64,000 bases of DNA. It comes from WRCA01 sp964587855 (GTDB lineage: Bacteria; Pseudomonadota; Alphaproteobacteria; Rs-D84). Below the pieces are notes generated by a model, which worked only from the letters and a program-made list of their open reading frames with translations, was not told the DNA's origin and did not search any database. The DNA lies in contig CAZPLT010000003.1 of the NCBI GenBank assembly GCA_964587855.1, positions 1 through 64,000 on the forward strand, written 5' to 3'. Shown here one piece after another: positions 8,513 through 17,770 of the stretch (the stretch's first letter is position 1; the number at the start of each line of letters is the position of its first letter). The position numbers and the translations under genes were made by a program.

Positions 8513-9796
8513 TTATCCACCTATCTTTTTGCGTCCACCCATTAATGGTTGCAAAGCCTTTGGGATATTTACACTGCCATCTGCGTTTTGATGGTTTTCA
8601 ATTACCGGCACAATTGCGCGGGGCAGGGCGATACCAGTATTATTCAATGTAGCGCAAAATTTAACCTCGTTCGTGCCATTTTCGCGATATCTGGTATTTG
8701 TTCTGCGCGCTTGGAATTCGCCAATGGACGAGCAACTGCCCAGTTCGCGATAGCGACCCTCGCTGGGAACCCAAGCCTCGACATCGTTCATTTTTATTTT
8801 GTTAAATCCCATATCCCCAGTGCAGCATTTTAAAACGCGATAAGGCAATTCTAAATCATCCATAACTTCACACAGATTGTTTAACAGATGTTCGTGCATT
8901 TCATCGGATTGTTCAGGGGTACAATAGACATATTGTTCAACTTTATGAAATTCATGGATTCTCATAATTCCACGGGTATCACGACCGGCTGCGCCAGCTT
9001 CTTTACGAAAGCATTCGCTGAAACCTGCGTATTTTATAGGTAATTCGTTCTCGCCCAAAATTTCATTACTATGCAGAGAATTTAAAATAATTTCTGCAGT
9101 TGCTGCTAAACATCTATCTGTACCCATTAATTGAAATACATCGTTTCCCATAATAGAAGGGTTACTGCCTGTAAAATGCCCAGCATCAAAAATTGGTTTT
9201 GTTTTTATAATTGCTGGAACCTGGATAAACTTGAATCCCTTATTAATCAATTTTTGTATAACAAATGTTTGTATTGCTAAATCCAATTCTGCGGCTTCGC
9301 CCAGCAAAGCATATGTTCTGGTTCCACAAATTTCAGAAATCTTTTCAGGCATCCACCAACCGTTCATATCCAACAATTCCCATTGTGGACGAGGGGTAAA
9401 TTCATTAAATTCGCGTGGGGTTCCAATACGTTTAACTTCTACATTTCCACTGTCATCTTTGCCCACGGGCGCTTTATCGCTGGGGATTTGAGGAACAGAT
9501 AAAAGTAATTCGTTTAATGTCGCTTCTTTTTCGGATAATTCCTTTAATTCTTCGGCAATTTCTTCACCGATTTTTTTTGATTGGGCAACCAGCGCTGCGC
9601 GCGCATCTGCTGCTGCGCCTGCAATTTGTGTGGTTATTTTGTTTTTATCTGCGGTCTTGGCTTGGGTACTGGTTTTTAATGCACGTACGCGTGAGTCCAA
9701 TTCCAAAATAGTATCAGTATTATCTGGAAAATTTTTTACCTGGCATGCCCATTTTACTTTATCAGGGTTTTCACGAATGAATTTTATATCTAGCAT
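8513..9796 (-). CDS. serS: serine--tRNA ligase
   Basis: SerS charges tRNA-Ser. The 427-aa protein starts MLDIKFIRENPD and has the N-terminal coiled-coil arm that grips the long variable arm of tRNA-Ser (about residues 30-105). The class II core follows, with GFKFIQVPAI (motif 1 region), FRKEAGAAGRDTRGIMRIHEF (motif 2; longer than 20 only if extended) and the C-terminal NTGIALPRAIVPVIEN motif 3. It lies 9 bases after a small DUF4167-like gene and is co-transcribed with it. No serine-codon leader peptide was seen. Confidence 0.96.
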   Translation of the reverse strand: MLDIKFIRENPDKVKWACQVKNFPDNTDTILELDSRVRALKTSTQAKTADKNKITTQIAGAAADARAALVAQSKKIGEEIAEELKELSEKEATLNELLLSVPQIPSDKAPVGKDDSGNVEVKRIGTPREFNEFTPRPQWELLDMNGWWMPEKISEICGTRTYALLGEAAELDLAIQTFVIQKLINKGFKFIQVPAIIKTKPIFDAGHFTGSNPSIMGNDVFQLMGTDRCLAATAEIILNSLHSNEILGENELPIKYAGFSECFRKEAGAAGRDTRGIMRIHEFHKVEQYVYCTPEQSDEMHEHLLNNLCEVMDDLELPYRVLKCCTGDMGFNKIKMNDVEAWVPSEGRYRELGSCSSIGEFQARRTNTRYRENGTNEVKFCATLNNTGIALPRAIVPVIENHQNADGSVNIPKALQPLMGGRKKIGG

Positions 9797-9805
9797 ATCA
9801 TCACC

Positions 9806-10102
9806 TTATAATTGAGAAATAAAGTCTGGAAATCCGTTGTCTTCTTCGTCTAGTTTTTCTTCGTTTGTTTCTGTTGGCACTGCGCATTTATCGCGTGGAT
9901 CACGTGAAGTGTCTATTTTAGATTGTTCGTCGCTTACTACGCGGCCATAGTGTTCAGCCATTTGTAAAAGACGTTCACGTTCAATTTCGTCCGGGGTTTG
10001 TCTGGCCTGATCCATATATTGTTTGCGTTTCTGGCGCAGACGATGACAACGTTGAATCATAAGTCCAACAGACATTTGTTTTTTATTATTATTATTTTGC
10101 AT
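9806..10102 (-). CDS. small DUF4167-like protein
   Basis: This is a 98-aa charged protein. The N-terminus is Asn/Lys-rich (MQNNNNKKQ), followed by a basic helix (RCHRLRQKRKQYMDQAR) and LLQMAEHYGRVVSDEQ. The AEHY segment preceded by a basic Asn-rich start is characteristic of DUF4167, a mostly alphaproteobacterial domain of unknown role that looks nucleic-acid-binding. The usual long disordered C-terminus is reduced to an acidic tail. It is the first gene of the serS operon. The assignment rests on one motif, so confidence is moderate. Confidence 0.6.
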   Translation of the reverse strand: MQNNNNKKQMSVGLMIQRCHRLRQKRKQYMDQARQTPDEIERERLLQMAEHYGRVVSDEQSKIDTSRDPRDKCAVPTETNEEKLDEEDNGFPDFISQL

Positions 10103-10169
10103 ATTTTTTCTTTTCTATAAGTGGAAATAAATCGCTAGCAAATCATCAAATCGCTTTACGATAATTAAT

Positions 10170-10221
10170 ATATTACAACGTGTGAAAATCAATTGCAATA
10201 ATTTTTTTTTATGGCTATTAT
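10170..10221. promoter_or_regulatory. back-to-back promoters sharing one -35 box
   Basis: The palindromic hexamer TTGCAA at 10193-10198 serves both strands. Forward, TATTAT lies at 10216-10221 (17-base spacer). On the minus strand, TAATAT lies at 10175-10170 (17-base spacer). The forward promoter drives the prepilin-like operon and the reverse one drives the small gene-serS operon. Confidence 0.6.
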
Positions 10222-10245
10222 CATAGCGTGTAGGAGGGATGCGTC

Positions 10246-11682
10246 TTGCAAAGTGAAGCTCGTGGAAACTTTTTATTACAGGCTTTGCTTGCGATTGCCC
10301 TGATAATGTTTTTCATGCCTTTTGTGGCACAAAAATTATCATCAAAGAAAAACAATTCTGAATTAAGCGCAATTGCACGTCAAGTAAACAGTGCTGCATA
10401 TGCTGCACATGAATTTATAAAAGCAAGCAAAGACAATATTGCTTATGGTCAGCAAAATTTCAAGGATGAAGATTTTACCGATTTATTGGAACCGTTTGGG
10501 CTACCTTTGGGATTTGTTACAAAAACCAGTGCTGATCAAAAGATATCTCTTTTTACGGGAAAAAAAGAATCCGGAATCTTAAGTGTAATTGCTTTACGTG
10601 GTGGAAATTTATCTGAACTTAAAAAAAGAGAGTTACTTACACGTATTGGGCCAGACGCGGCCACAGTTGATGAAAATGGAATTTTACATGGAATTGGTGG
10701 TTGGGAAAAGAATTTAAAAGATTTTGGAATTAAACCAGATATTTCGGCTGTTTATATTTTGGTTCCATCAGACGATGATTTTTCAGAACTTGTTCGTCGA
10801 AAAACAGAAAATATAGCCCGAGCAAAATTTCATACCAATTTGAATATGGGAAATTTTTCTATAAAAAATGTTACTTCATTAACTACAAGAAATGCAGAAT
10901 TTGATGTGGCTAATTTTGATACGCTTTCTATTACTGGTTCTGGTGGAAATAGAAAATTTAAAAATAATATCAGTTCATTATTTACAAAGCGTGCAGTGTT
11001 TCAAAAGGGTGACGAGGATAATCCATTAAGTATTTATCGTGGTGACTTAAAGGCGAATGTATTGTACGCTCAAACATTATTTAAATATGGTCTGCCTGGC
11101 AGTGTTTATGTAAACAGTGCATCATTAAATTCTTTATCTATGTCTGCGGGGCATACAGGGTTTTATGGTATGTATGATTGGGACGTCCACAGTGATGTTA
11201 TTTTAAATAATGTTTCCATAGATACAGAATATCTTGAGGTTAATGGGTTTATAAATGCTTCGCGCGGACAGGATGTTTTTATTGATGAAGATGAGTTGAC
11301 TTATTCCAGTAAGAGCGGAGTAGAAACAGCAGATATAACTACATCATTTATAACTTTACGGGATCAGATATCTAGCGCTTTATTATCAGGGGATGATAGC
11401 GCTATAATTATGGATATTAGACCAGCCGGGGTTTCTGTACTGCCTGATATTTTAGTAGACACTATAAATAATGATAATTTTCAAATACTTAAAAATCCAG
11501 ATTTAGATGATGGGGAAGTTGTTACTTGTAGAAGTATAATTTCATCGCTTTCTTCTTCATCAACTTATAATTCAAAATCAGTAGTTCAAAATATTATTTG
11601 CCAATTTGTATTTTGGCAACGGTTAGAACGTCGTATAGATATTAAACAATGTTTGATAGATGGAAACAGTAATTGCGGGTAA
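10246..11682 (+). CDS. large prepilin-like protein 1 (Gln at +5)
   Basis: This 478-aa protein has a class III (prepilin-type) N-terminus: a 7-residue leader ending in G, then NFLLQ and a hydrophobic helix (ALLAIALIMFFMPF). Position +5 after the expected cleavage is Gln rather than the usual Glu; in minor pseudopilins that sit at the tip (GspK, PilX) Glu5 is also missing. The rest is a large exported domain that includes a GPDAATVDENGILHGIGGW segment echoed in the next two genes. The start is a TTG at 10246, chosen because GGAGGG lies 7 bases upstream. It is the first gene of the operon. The function is inferred only from the N-terminal helix. Confidence 0.65.
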   Translation: MQSEARGNFLLQALLAIALIMFFMPFVAQKLSSKKNNSELSAIARQVNSAAYAAHEFIKASKDNIAYGQQNFKDEDFTDLLEPFGLPLGFVTKTSADQKISLFTGKKESGILSVIALRGGNLSELKKRELLTRIGPDAATVDENGILHGIGGWEKNLKDFGIKPDISAVYILVPSDDDFSELVRRKTENIARAKFHTNLNMGNFSIKNVTSLTTRNAEFDVANFDTLSITGSGGNRKFKNNISSLFTKRAVFQKGDEDNPLSIYRGDLKANVLYAQTLFKYGLPGSVYVNSASLNSLSMSAGHTGFYGMYDWDVHSDVILNNVSIDTEYLEVNGFINASRGQDVFIDEDELTYSSKSGVETADITTSFITLRDQISSALLSGDDSAIIMDIRPAGVSVLPDILVDTINNDNFQILKNPDLDDGEVVTCRSIISSLSSSSTYNSKSVVQNIICQFVFWQRLERRIDIKQCLIDGNSNCG

Positions 11683-12929
11683 TTATATTGATAAAAAATA
11701 ACAGTAATCTTTATAAAGAACAAAGTGGTTCAGGTTTAATGGAAACCTTGCTGGCAATAGCAATTGTTGGTGCGTTAATGCCCTTTGCTTATAATGGCGT
11801 GATGGATATGAGTCACAAAGTTGCAGATGTATCTGAGTCAAAACATGTTATTGCATGGCAAAATCCTGTTATGGCTTATGTTCGTAAAAATCAGGCGGAT
11901 TGGCCATCAAATGCCCAGGTAGAGTTTGATGAAAAAGAAATTGTTAATATTGGTACAGGTGATAATCGTTTATTAAAACCATATGCTGGTTTTATTGAAA
12001 AGCGTGAGGCATTTGGGGGTTCATCAATAAATGCGTATCTTGCTTTTAAGCCAGTTAATATAAATAAAGTAAGGGTTGCGGATATTGTTCAAAATATAGG
12101 TATGGATGCCGCAATGGTGGAATCTGGTGGTGAAGCTGTCAGTCCCAGCGGTTGGAGTGTTTCATCAGAATTATTTACAGAAGGAGATTTAATTTTCAGG
12201 GTTTCCGATATTCTGGGGGAAGACGATGTATATAAATATTTACACAGAACTTATTTAGACGATGAAGAATTGAATACCATGCGGCGAGATTTGGATATGG
12301 CAAAGAATAGTATATCTGATGTTGGTAAAATAACAGCACAAACAATAAATGCAACAAGTGCGAAATCATGGTTTGTTAATTCACCAAAAATCATAACAAA
12401 CGAAGTTTTTTTCCCGGACGGAATGACAATTGATGCGTCCAAAGCAGAATTTGGATCTATAACTGTAAATGGCGATGTCAGTGGTTTTAGAAAAATTAAG
12501 GCAGATAAATTAAAACATATTGGAACATCATCCACCGCTACATGGGCAACCAAGGGAAATATAATTGCGGATTCGGTCAATATAAACGGACCAGTACATG
12601 TTCAACGTGATATGACAGTAAGATCAGAAAGTGCACGAACCATTACAGGATTTGCGGGAATTCGTGCCCAGGCTGTTGCTACGCCATTTTTATCTGCGGA
12701 TACTTTAATTTTTCAATCAGGTTATGGGATAACTATTTCCAGCGATTTATTGTATTCTAGTTCTAGTGATCCAGTTACAATAGGTAGTTGGACCTTTCCA
12801 TCAACAAATGGTCCAGAATTTTCAGAATTGGTTTTGAAAAAAATTAGTAATGAAGAATTTGGAAAATCTTTGGCGACACCGAACAGTCAATATTTTTCAC
12901 CACTTATGACAAGTGGATGGAAAGATTAA
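11673..12929 (+). CDS. large prepilin-like protein 2
   Basis: This is a 418-aa paralogue of its neighbours. After a short polar leader comes G followed by SGLMETLLAIAIVGALMPF, with Glu at +5, as in type IV prepilins cleaved by a PilD-type peptidase. The Pro-Phe in the helix (MPF) is shared with the flanking genes, as is the IGMDAAMVESGGEAV...GW region near residue 140. The C-terminal half is rich in Ser/Thr/Ala and beta-prone. The start is uncertain: TTG at 11673 (overlapping the previous stop) or TTG at 11688, which gives a more typical leader. Confidence 0.65.
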   Translation: MRVIILIKNNSNLYKEQSGSGLMETLLAIAIVGALMPFAYNGVMDMSHKVADVSESKHVIAWQNPVMAYVRKNQADWPSNAQVEFDEKEIVNIGTGDNRLLKPYAGFIEKREAFGGSSINAYLAFKPVNINKVRVADIVQNIGMDAAMVESGGEAVSPSGWSVSSELFTEGDLIFRVSDILGEDDVYKYLHRTYLDDEELNTMRRDLDMAKNSISDVGKITAQTINATSAKSWFVNSPKIITNEVFFPDGMTIDASKAEFGSITVNGDVSGFRKIKADKLKHIGTSSTATWATKGNIIADSVNINGPVHVQRDMTVRSESARTITGFAGIRAQAVATPFLSADTLIFQSGYGITISSDLLYSSSSDPVTIGSWTFPSTNGPEFSELVLKKISNEEFGKSLATPNSQYFSPLMTSGWKD

Positions 12930-12945
12930 ATAATTTATAGGGTAA

Positions 12946-14250
12946 ATGAAAAAGATAAGAAAAATTTTTAATAATGAAAATGGCGGAATGATGTTAGAAA
13001 TTCTGCTGTCGCTGGCAATTGCTGCTGCCGTTATCCCATTTGTTATGCGCGAATTAAATGGTCGAGCGCATCGTGCAGAAAATGTTCGTATTGCACGTGA
13101 TATAAGTGAAACTAAAGATGCATTGGAAAGATATATAGTTGCTCATAAACTTAAATTGTTGGAATCTTCGGGCCGTGTAGTTACCAAGGTTAAAATTAGT
13201 GACTTATCAGAATATGGAAATATTCCAAAAGATTATGATAAATTTCAAGCGCGTATAATAAAATCTATAAATGTTAATGGACATATTGTATTATCAGGTA
13301 TGGTTATATATGATTCTCCAGATATATCGCCAATTCGTACACGTGAAATAGCAGAACTGGGTGGGGAATCAGCTGGATTTATAGACAGTAATCAAGCACA
13401 TGGTGCATTTGGGACATGGCATTCTAGAACAAATATTTTTGATGCAGCCTTTGGTAAAAATTCTGTTGTAGAAAATACAAATACAATTTTATCAGGAGGT
13501 GATTTTTTATGGAGACTTCCTTCAAAAAATGATCGTGATTCTTCAATGTCATCAGATTTACTAATTGGCGATAATAATATAAATAATGTTTCAAAGATTG
13601 ATGTGTATGGCGCAAACTTTACAGAAATTTTAAAATCTAGTTTAATCAATGTAAAAACAGTTCAAATTACACCGCGTGCAGAGTTAGACACAGAATTAAA
13701 TGTATCTGGAGAAACACTGGTATCTGGATCATTAACTTCAGATTCAAGAAGTGCAGAAATAAGCGGCAGTTTATCATTAAGTGATACAGGAACTATTTCA
13801 AAATTAGAAGCAAGCGAATTATGGGTTGGGGATTTAAATTTAAATGGATTGATAATCAATGGTAGTGATGAACCAGCAATTCTAAAAGTTAGTAGTACAA
13901 TAGATATTACAAGAGGAAAAATTACAACAACAACAGCTACTATTGGATATACTGGATCTGTTTCACCAAAAATTATTGTAACAGATCGTATAGAAGATCC
14001 ATCAAATTCTTCATATTATTGGGATATAACAACAGGTACAGCATTCCTCTCAGATATTTATTGCGCTGAATTAAATAAATTATTAAAAACTGCAATTACT
14101 AAGGAGGCAAAAACTATAAAAACCAAAACAGAAACGATAATCAGGGCGGTTGCTGCAAACAATAATGCTACTATTTCTGATTATGCCAAAGCATTAAGTG
14201 AAATTCAGACTAGTGTAAAGGCAAAATATAATAACTTGAATTTAGAGTAA
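12946..14250 (+). CDS. large prepilin-like protein 3
   Basis: This is a 434-aa paralogue with a 13-residue leader ending in G, then GMMLEILLSLAIAAAVIPF, giving Glu at +5. The following amphipathic helix (ENVRIARDISETKDALERYI) resembles the pilin spine. A downstream segment (ELGGESAGFIDSNQAHGAFGTW) matches the corresponding parts of the two upstream paralogues. The remainder is Ser/Thr-rich with short repetitive beta-like stretches. It is third in the operon, 16 bases after gene 2. No pilus ATPase, platform protein or prepilin peptidase is nearby. Confidence 0.65.
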   Translation: MKKIRKIFNNENGGMMLEILLSLAIAAAVIPFVMRELNGRAHRAENVRIARDISETKDALERYIVAHKLKLLESSGRVVTKVKISDLSEYGNIPKDYDKFQARIIKSINVNGHIVLSGMVIYDSPDISPIRTREIAELGGESAGFIDSNQAHGAFGTWHSRTNIFDAAFGKNSVVENTNTILSGGDFLWRLPSKNDRDSSMSSDLLIGDNNINNVSKIDVYGANFTEILKSSLINVKTVQITPRAELDTELNVSGETLVSGSLTSDSRSAEISGSLSLSDTGTISKLEASELWVGDLNLNGLIINGSDEPAILKVSSTIDITRGKITTTTATIGYTGSVSPKIIVTDRIEDPSNSSYYWDITTGTAFLSDIYCAELNKLLKTAITKEAKTIKTKTETIIRAVAANNNATISDYAKALSEIQTSVKAKYNNLNLE

Positions 14251-14273
14251 TTCCGGATAGAATAAAAAAGAAA

Positions 14274-14756
14274 ATGAAAATAACTTGTCCTTTTTGCAAA
14301 GTAAATTATTCTGTTCGTAATGATAATAATAACACATACGAATGTGCTGTGTGTGGTTGTGTTTGGCGTACACCGATTACTAGAAAAAAATCAAAGATTT
14401 GGATTTTCTTATTATATTGTTTGATTTTATTATTAGCTGCTTTATCTTTGACCACTATGATTTTATGGTTTCCACTTGGAAAGCAAGAAGCTTTATGTGT
14501 TCATATGGACTCTGCGCAATCTGTTGGTGATGTTTTAGTTGTGTCTGGTCAGATTGAAAACAGATCAGAAAAATTGCACGGTATACCTGATTTGATGATT
14601 GTAATCAAAGATGATAATGATGCAGAAATATCATCACAAAAATTTGCGCCACCAGCACCATTATTAGATGCCGGAGAAAAAACAAATTTTTCAATCCAAG
14701 TTCATAATATTCCGGAAAAAATGGCAAAAGTTTCGGTAGAATTAAATGATGAATAA
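14274..14756 (+). CDS. MJ0042-type zinc-ribbon membrane protein with a DUF3426-like domain
   Basis: This is a 160-aa protein. Residues 1-30 form a zinc ribbon with two CxxC pairs (CPFC and CAVC, plus a further Cys). One membrane helix follows (IFLLYCLILLLAALSLTTMI, about 43-62). The C-terminal domain is beta-rich with VVSGQIENRSEKLHGIPDL and a late LDAGEKTNFSIQ segment, resembling DUF3426. Proteins of this plan are widespread in Proteobacteria; their function is not established. It lies 23 bases after the third prepilin-like gene and is probably in the same operon. Confidence 0.7.
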   Translation: MKITCPFCKVNYSVRNDNNNTYECAVCGCVWRTPITRKKSKIWIFLLYCLILLLAALSLTTMILWFPLGKQEALCVHMDSAQSVGDVLVVSGQIENRSEKLHGIPDLMIVIKDDNDAEISSQKFAPPAPLLDAGEKTNFSIQVHNIPEKMAKVSVELNDE

Positions 14757-14772
14757 GTAAAGGAAATTTAAC

Positions 14773-15225
14773 ATGAAAAAAATGTTTTTATTTATTTTGT
14801 TTTCGATAATATCAATATCTGCGTTTGCGGCGGGCTCGGTAAGTATTTTTTCCACAAGTACAGATTGGGAAAGGGTCACAGGATTGCGTTATGGTCAATT
14901 TGATGTCTCTTTTATACGTGATAAATCTTTGGGCAGCAAAGGAATGGAACTTTATTTTTTGGATGGATTCCCATGCATAGGCCAGGCAGAAACCGCACGA
15001 GCTTGGATATCCCCCAGTAATTTTTCAGGGAAAGATAAAAAAGCATCTATGAATATCAGCTGTGTTCAACGTCCAACACAAATTCAATTTGCTTGGCGTG
15101 AAGCGAATGAAAAAGATCTTCAATCTAAAACAACCGGTATAATGATTTGTAAAATAACTGGGGATGGACGTGAAATAGAAATTACATTAAATGATTGTGT
15201 TAAGGGGAAAGATTGGGATGAGTAG
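14773..15225 (+). CDS. small secreted protein, unknown function
   Basis: This is a 150-aa protein with a clear Sec signal peptide (MKKMFLFILFSIISISAFAA, cleavage after AFA/A). The mature part is about 130 residues with four cysteines (CIGQ, CVQR, CKIT, CVKG) that could pair in the periplasm. I do not recognise a family. It is in line with the prepilin-like operon (17 bases after the zinc-ribbon gene) and overlaps the following pseudouridine synthase by 8 bases, so it is co-transcribed with both. Confidence 0.6.
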   Translation: MKKMFLFILFSIISISAFAAGSVSIFSTSTDWERVTGLRYGQFDVSFIRDKSLGSKGMELYFLDGFPCIGQAETARAWISPSNFSGKDKKASMNISCVQRPTQIQFAWREANEKDLQSKTTGIMICKITGDGREIEITLNDCVKGKDWDE

Positions 15226-16177
15226 TACAAGAATATTTGTTGCAAAAGAATCAGATGTCAGTCTGCGTATGGATAAATTTTTGGTATACAATATGCCAGA
15301 ATTTTCACGTAGTGAAATACAAAAATTTATTGTTAAAAGAATTCCAGATACAAGTGAAATAAAATTTTCCGACAAAATTAAACTGGGGGAAAAGATAGAA
15401 GTTATAATCCCAGAAAAAGAACAAAATCAATTACCAATCATAAATAAAAAAATTAAATTTGAACTAGATGTCTTGTTCGAAGATAATGATATTATTGTTG
15501 TAAATAAACCACGTGGTGTTGCGATGTATCCTGGTGCGGGTCGTGAAACAGATACTTTGGTTCAACGTGTCTTATCGCATACCGATTTGTCTGCCCAGGG
15601 CGGTCCAATGCGTCCAGGTGTGGTTCATCGTTTGGATAAAGATACCAGCGGAATTGTAATTTTTGCAAAATCTGACGTGGCGTATCGCACGCTTACAAAA
15701 ACATTTGCGTGGCATGATTTAACCAGAAAATATGTTGCCTTTGTTTGGGGTGTTCCAAATTGGACTGAGGCTGATATCAGTGGTAACATCGGTCGCAGTG
15801 CAAAAAATCGTCAAAAAATGACAATGTTAAAAGTTGGTGGGAAATATGCAGAAACCAAGGCCGAGGTTATAGGCGCGTGGTCTGACGTTGGTATTTCTAA
15901 ATTGCGTTGCACTTTGTTGACTGGGCGGACACATCAGATACGTGTGCATTTGTCAGCACATGGATTTCCGGTTGTATGTGATCCATTATATGGACGCGGC
16001 AGTGCGCGATTGGGCAGTGTGAAAAATCCAGAATTATTGGATTTTATAAAAACACATCATGGACAAATGTTACACGCCGAAGTTTTGGAATTAAAGCACC
16101 CAATCACTGGCGAAATTATAAAATTCAAAACTAAATTGCCAGAAGATATGAAAGAATTACAGGATATTTTGGATTAG
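15218..16177 (+). CDS. RluA-family 23S rRNA pseudouridine synthase
   Basis: This enzyme isomerises uridine to pseudouridine in rRNA; the RluC/RluD class is the best match. An N-terminal S4-like RNA-binding part (SLRMDKFLVYNMPEFSRSE) precedes the catalytic domain with VVNKPRG, the HRLDKDTSG motif containing the catalytic Asp, and LLTGRTHQIRVHL. The ATG at 15218 is preferred over 15191, because AAGGGGAAAG lies just upstream and it overlaps the preceding stop by only 8 bases. That gives about 319 aa, usual for the family. It converges on the LpoA-like gene and overlaps that gene's end by 4 bases. Confidence 0.9.
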   Translation: MSSTRIFVAKESDVSLRMDKFLVYNMPEFSRSEIQKFIVKRIPDTSEIKFSDKIKLGEKIEVIIPEKEQNQLPIINKKIKFELDVLFEDNDIIVVNKPRGVAMYPGAGRETDTLVQRVLSHTDLSAQGGPMRPGVVHRLDKDTSGIVIFAKSDVAYRTLTKTFAWHDLTRKYVAFVWGVPNWTEADISGNIGRSAKNRQKMTMLKVGGKYAETKAEVIGAWSDVGISKLRCTLLTGRTHQIRVHLSAHGFPVVCDPLYGRGSARLGSVKNPELLDFIKTHHGQMLHAEVLELKHPITGEIIKFKTKLPEDMKELQDILD

Positions 16178-17724
16178 CGAACTTCTACTTCATCAACTAA
16201 TGTTCTGCTGACAGGGTCCATTTCTACGGGCTGGAATTCTGGGTCTATCACTGGCTCTGAACTATCTTCGGGCAGAATTGTAACTTCTTCAGATTGAGGC
16301 GTAATTTTTGATTCTCCAATACCATTTTCTCTGTAAGTTTTTGCATGGTATTTTCCGCTCATACTTTCCGGCAATTTCAAATAATCCATTGGATTTATTC
16401 CATCAGAAAGTTTTGTTTCAAAAGGCTTAGAACTGTTTTGTTTGGTGGCTTGGTACAAAGGGTTTATAAAATTGGTTGTTGCTAATTCTTGTACTTTTGG
16501 TGTTCCACTACCATCCAATACCATTATTTGCAAAGCGCGCTGGGACATTCCATTTGATTGTAATCTGATCAATCCGTCCAGACCACGAAATCCAGATGGG
16601 TCGGTTAAAAATTCATTTGCATTACGTCCAGAAGATAATGCTTTTTTAGCAAGCATAGCAGCATCATATCCCATTGTGCTGATTCTTTCAGGCTCTTTAT
16701 CAGCGATGTTGCGATATGCGTCTGCAAATTCTGGTGAAATTGGTGGCAATGTAGCAAAGCTGGCACCGGACATTGTTATATCACGAAACATTTCTGTGTT
16801 ATCCCACATTGCTGTTCCATAGAACTTAACCTTTTTTGATGGCACATCAAAATAACGCATAAATGACCCGAGTGCCTTTGAATCTGTTGCGTTACCTAAA
16901 AATAGAATAGAATCATATGAAACATCACCAATCGTGTCTGATTTTTTTCTATCTTCTAGTTGTGTATTTACAGATTCTTTATCTGACTCTGAAATCGTTT
17001 GGTTCATTAATATATCGGACAAGATTTCTTTGGCGCGAGTATTGGCATTATTTCGTGCATTAAACATAGCAGCATTTTCAGCAGTGCTTTTCATATTGTC
17101 CATATTTCCGGGTGTATAATAATAAAATCCAGCAACATCCAGTCCATAAATATTTGCGGCATCTAATGCAGTATTTCCCATAATATATCCAGCGGTATTA
17201 TCAGGTACAATGAATACGGCTTGCTTTTTACCATCAGTTGCCATGCGATGAACAATAGTTTCTACACTTTGAGTTGGTATTAAAGACATTGTTAAAATAC
17301 CATTCCCAAGAACACTGGCATTAGAGCTGAACGATAAAACAGGGATATTAGAGCTTACGTGTTCTTGTAATAACTCGACATCTTCGGAAAAAATAGGACC
17401 GATTATCAAGTCGGGTTTATTTGCTAATGCGGATTCTATTTGTTGTGTTTTTTCAACTGCGGAACCGGATAAATCTGTAAATCTGACATTGATATTATTT
17501 ACTTTGCTTTGGATAAATGCCATTTGAACACTGGTTTTAACAGATGTTCCCAGATCAGATGCAGGTAATAAAACCGCAATATTTTTGGGTCCAATTGATT
17601 CAAAATTTGGTGCATCCAGATTGGTTGCATCCTTGATTTGAATGGTTTGTGTTCCGGTACATGAATACAAAGCACTAAGTGCAAGGCACATATACAAAGA
17701 GTTTTTTAATTTTGTTATAAACAT
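16174..17724 (-). CDS. LpoA-like penicillin-binding protein activator lipoprotein
   Basis: This is a 516-aa lipoprotein (signal with SALYSC lipobox, Cys22) followed by a periplasmic-binding-protein fold: NIAVLLPASDLG, PDLIIGPIFSEDVELL, NIPVLSFSSNASV. That is the pattern of the LpoA/YraM group, which activates a class A penicillin-binding protein from the outer membrane, and of Leu/Ile/Val-type binding proteins. It is divergent from rsmI, the same lpoA-rsmI arrangement found in E. coli, which supports the assignment. The usual N-terminal TPR half of gammaproteobacterial LpoA is missing, so only the binding-protein half is present. The last ~90 residues are Glu/Pro-rich and probably unstructured. 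Confidence 0.75.
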   Translation of the reverse strand: MFITKLKNSLYMCLALSALYSCTGTQTIQIKDATNLDAPNFESIGPKNIAVLLPASDLGTSVKTSVQMAFIQSKVNNINVRFTDLSGSAVEKTQQIESALANKPDLIIGPIFSEDVELLQEHVSSNIPVLSFSSNASVLGNGILTMSLIPTQSVETIVHRMATDGKKQAVFIVPDNTAGYIMGNTALDAANIYGLDVAGFYYYTPGNMDNMKSTAENAAMFNARNNANTRAKEILSDILMNQTISESDKESVNTQLEDRKKSDTIGDVSYDSILFLGNATDSKALGSFMRYFDVPSKKVKFYGTAMWDNTEMFRDITMSGASFATLPPISPEFADAYRNIADKEPERISTMGYDAAMLAKKALSSGRNANEFLTDPSGFRGLDGLIRLQSNGMSQRALQIMVLDGSGTPKVQELATTNFINPLYQATKQNSSKPFETKLSDGINPMDYLKLPESMSGKYHAKTYRENGIGESKITPQSEEVTILPEDSSEPVIDPEFQPVEMDPVSRTLVDEVEVR

Positions 17725-17770
17725 TGAAAATCCCTAAATTCAATGCAATAATAAAACAAAAGGAGCCAAA

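Noticed and set aside
10246..14250. Shufflon (invertible pilin tip genes)
   Set aside because: Three separate full-length genes with distinct C-termini; no Rci-type recombinase or inverted repeats at the junctions were seen.
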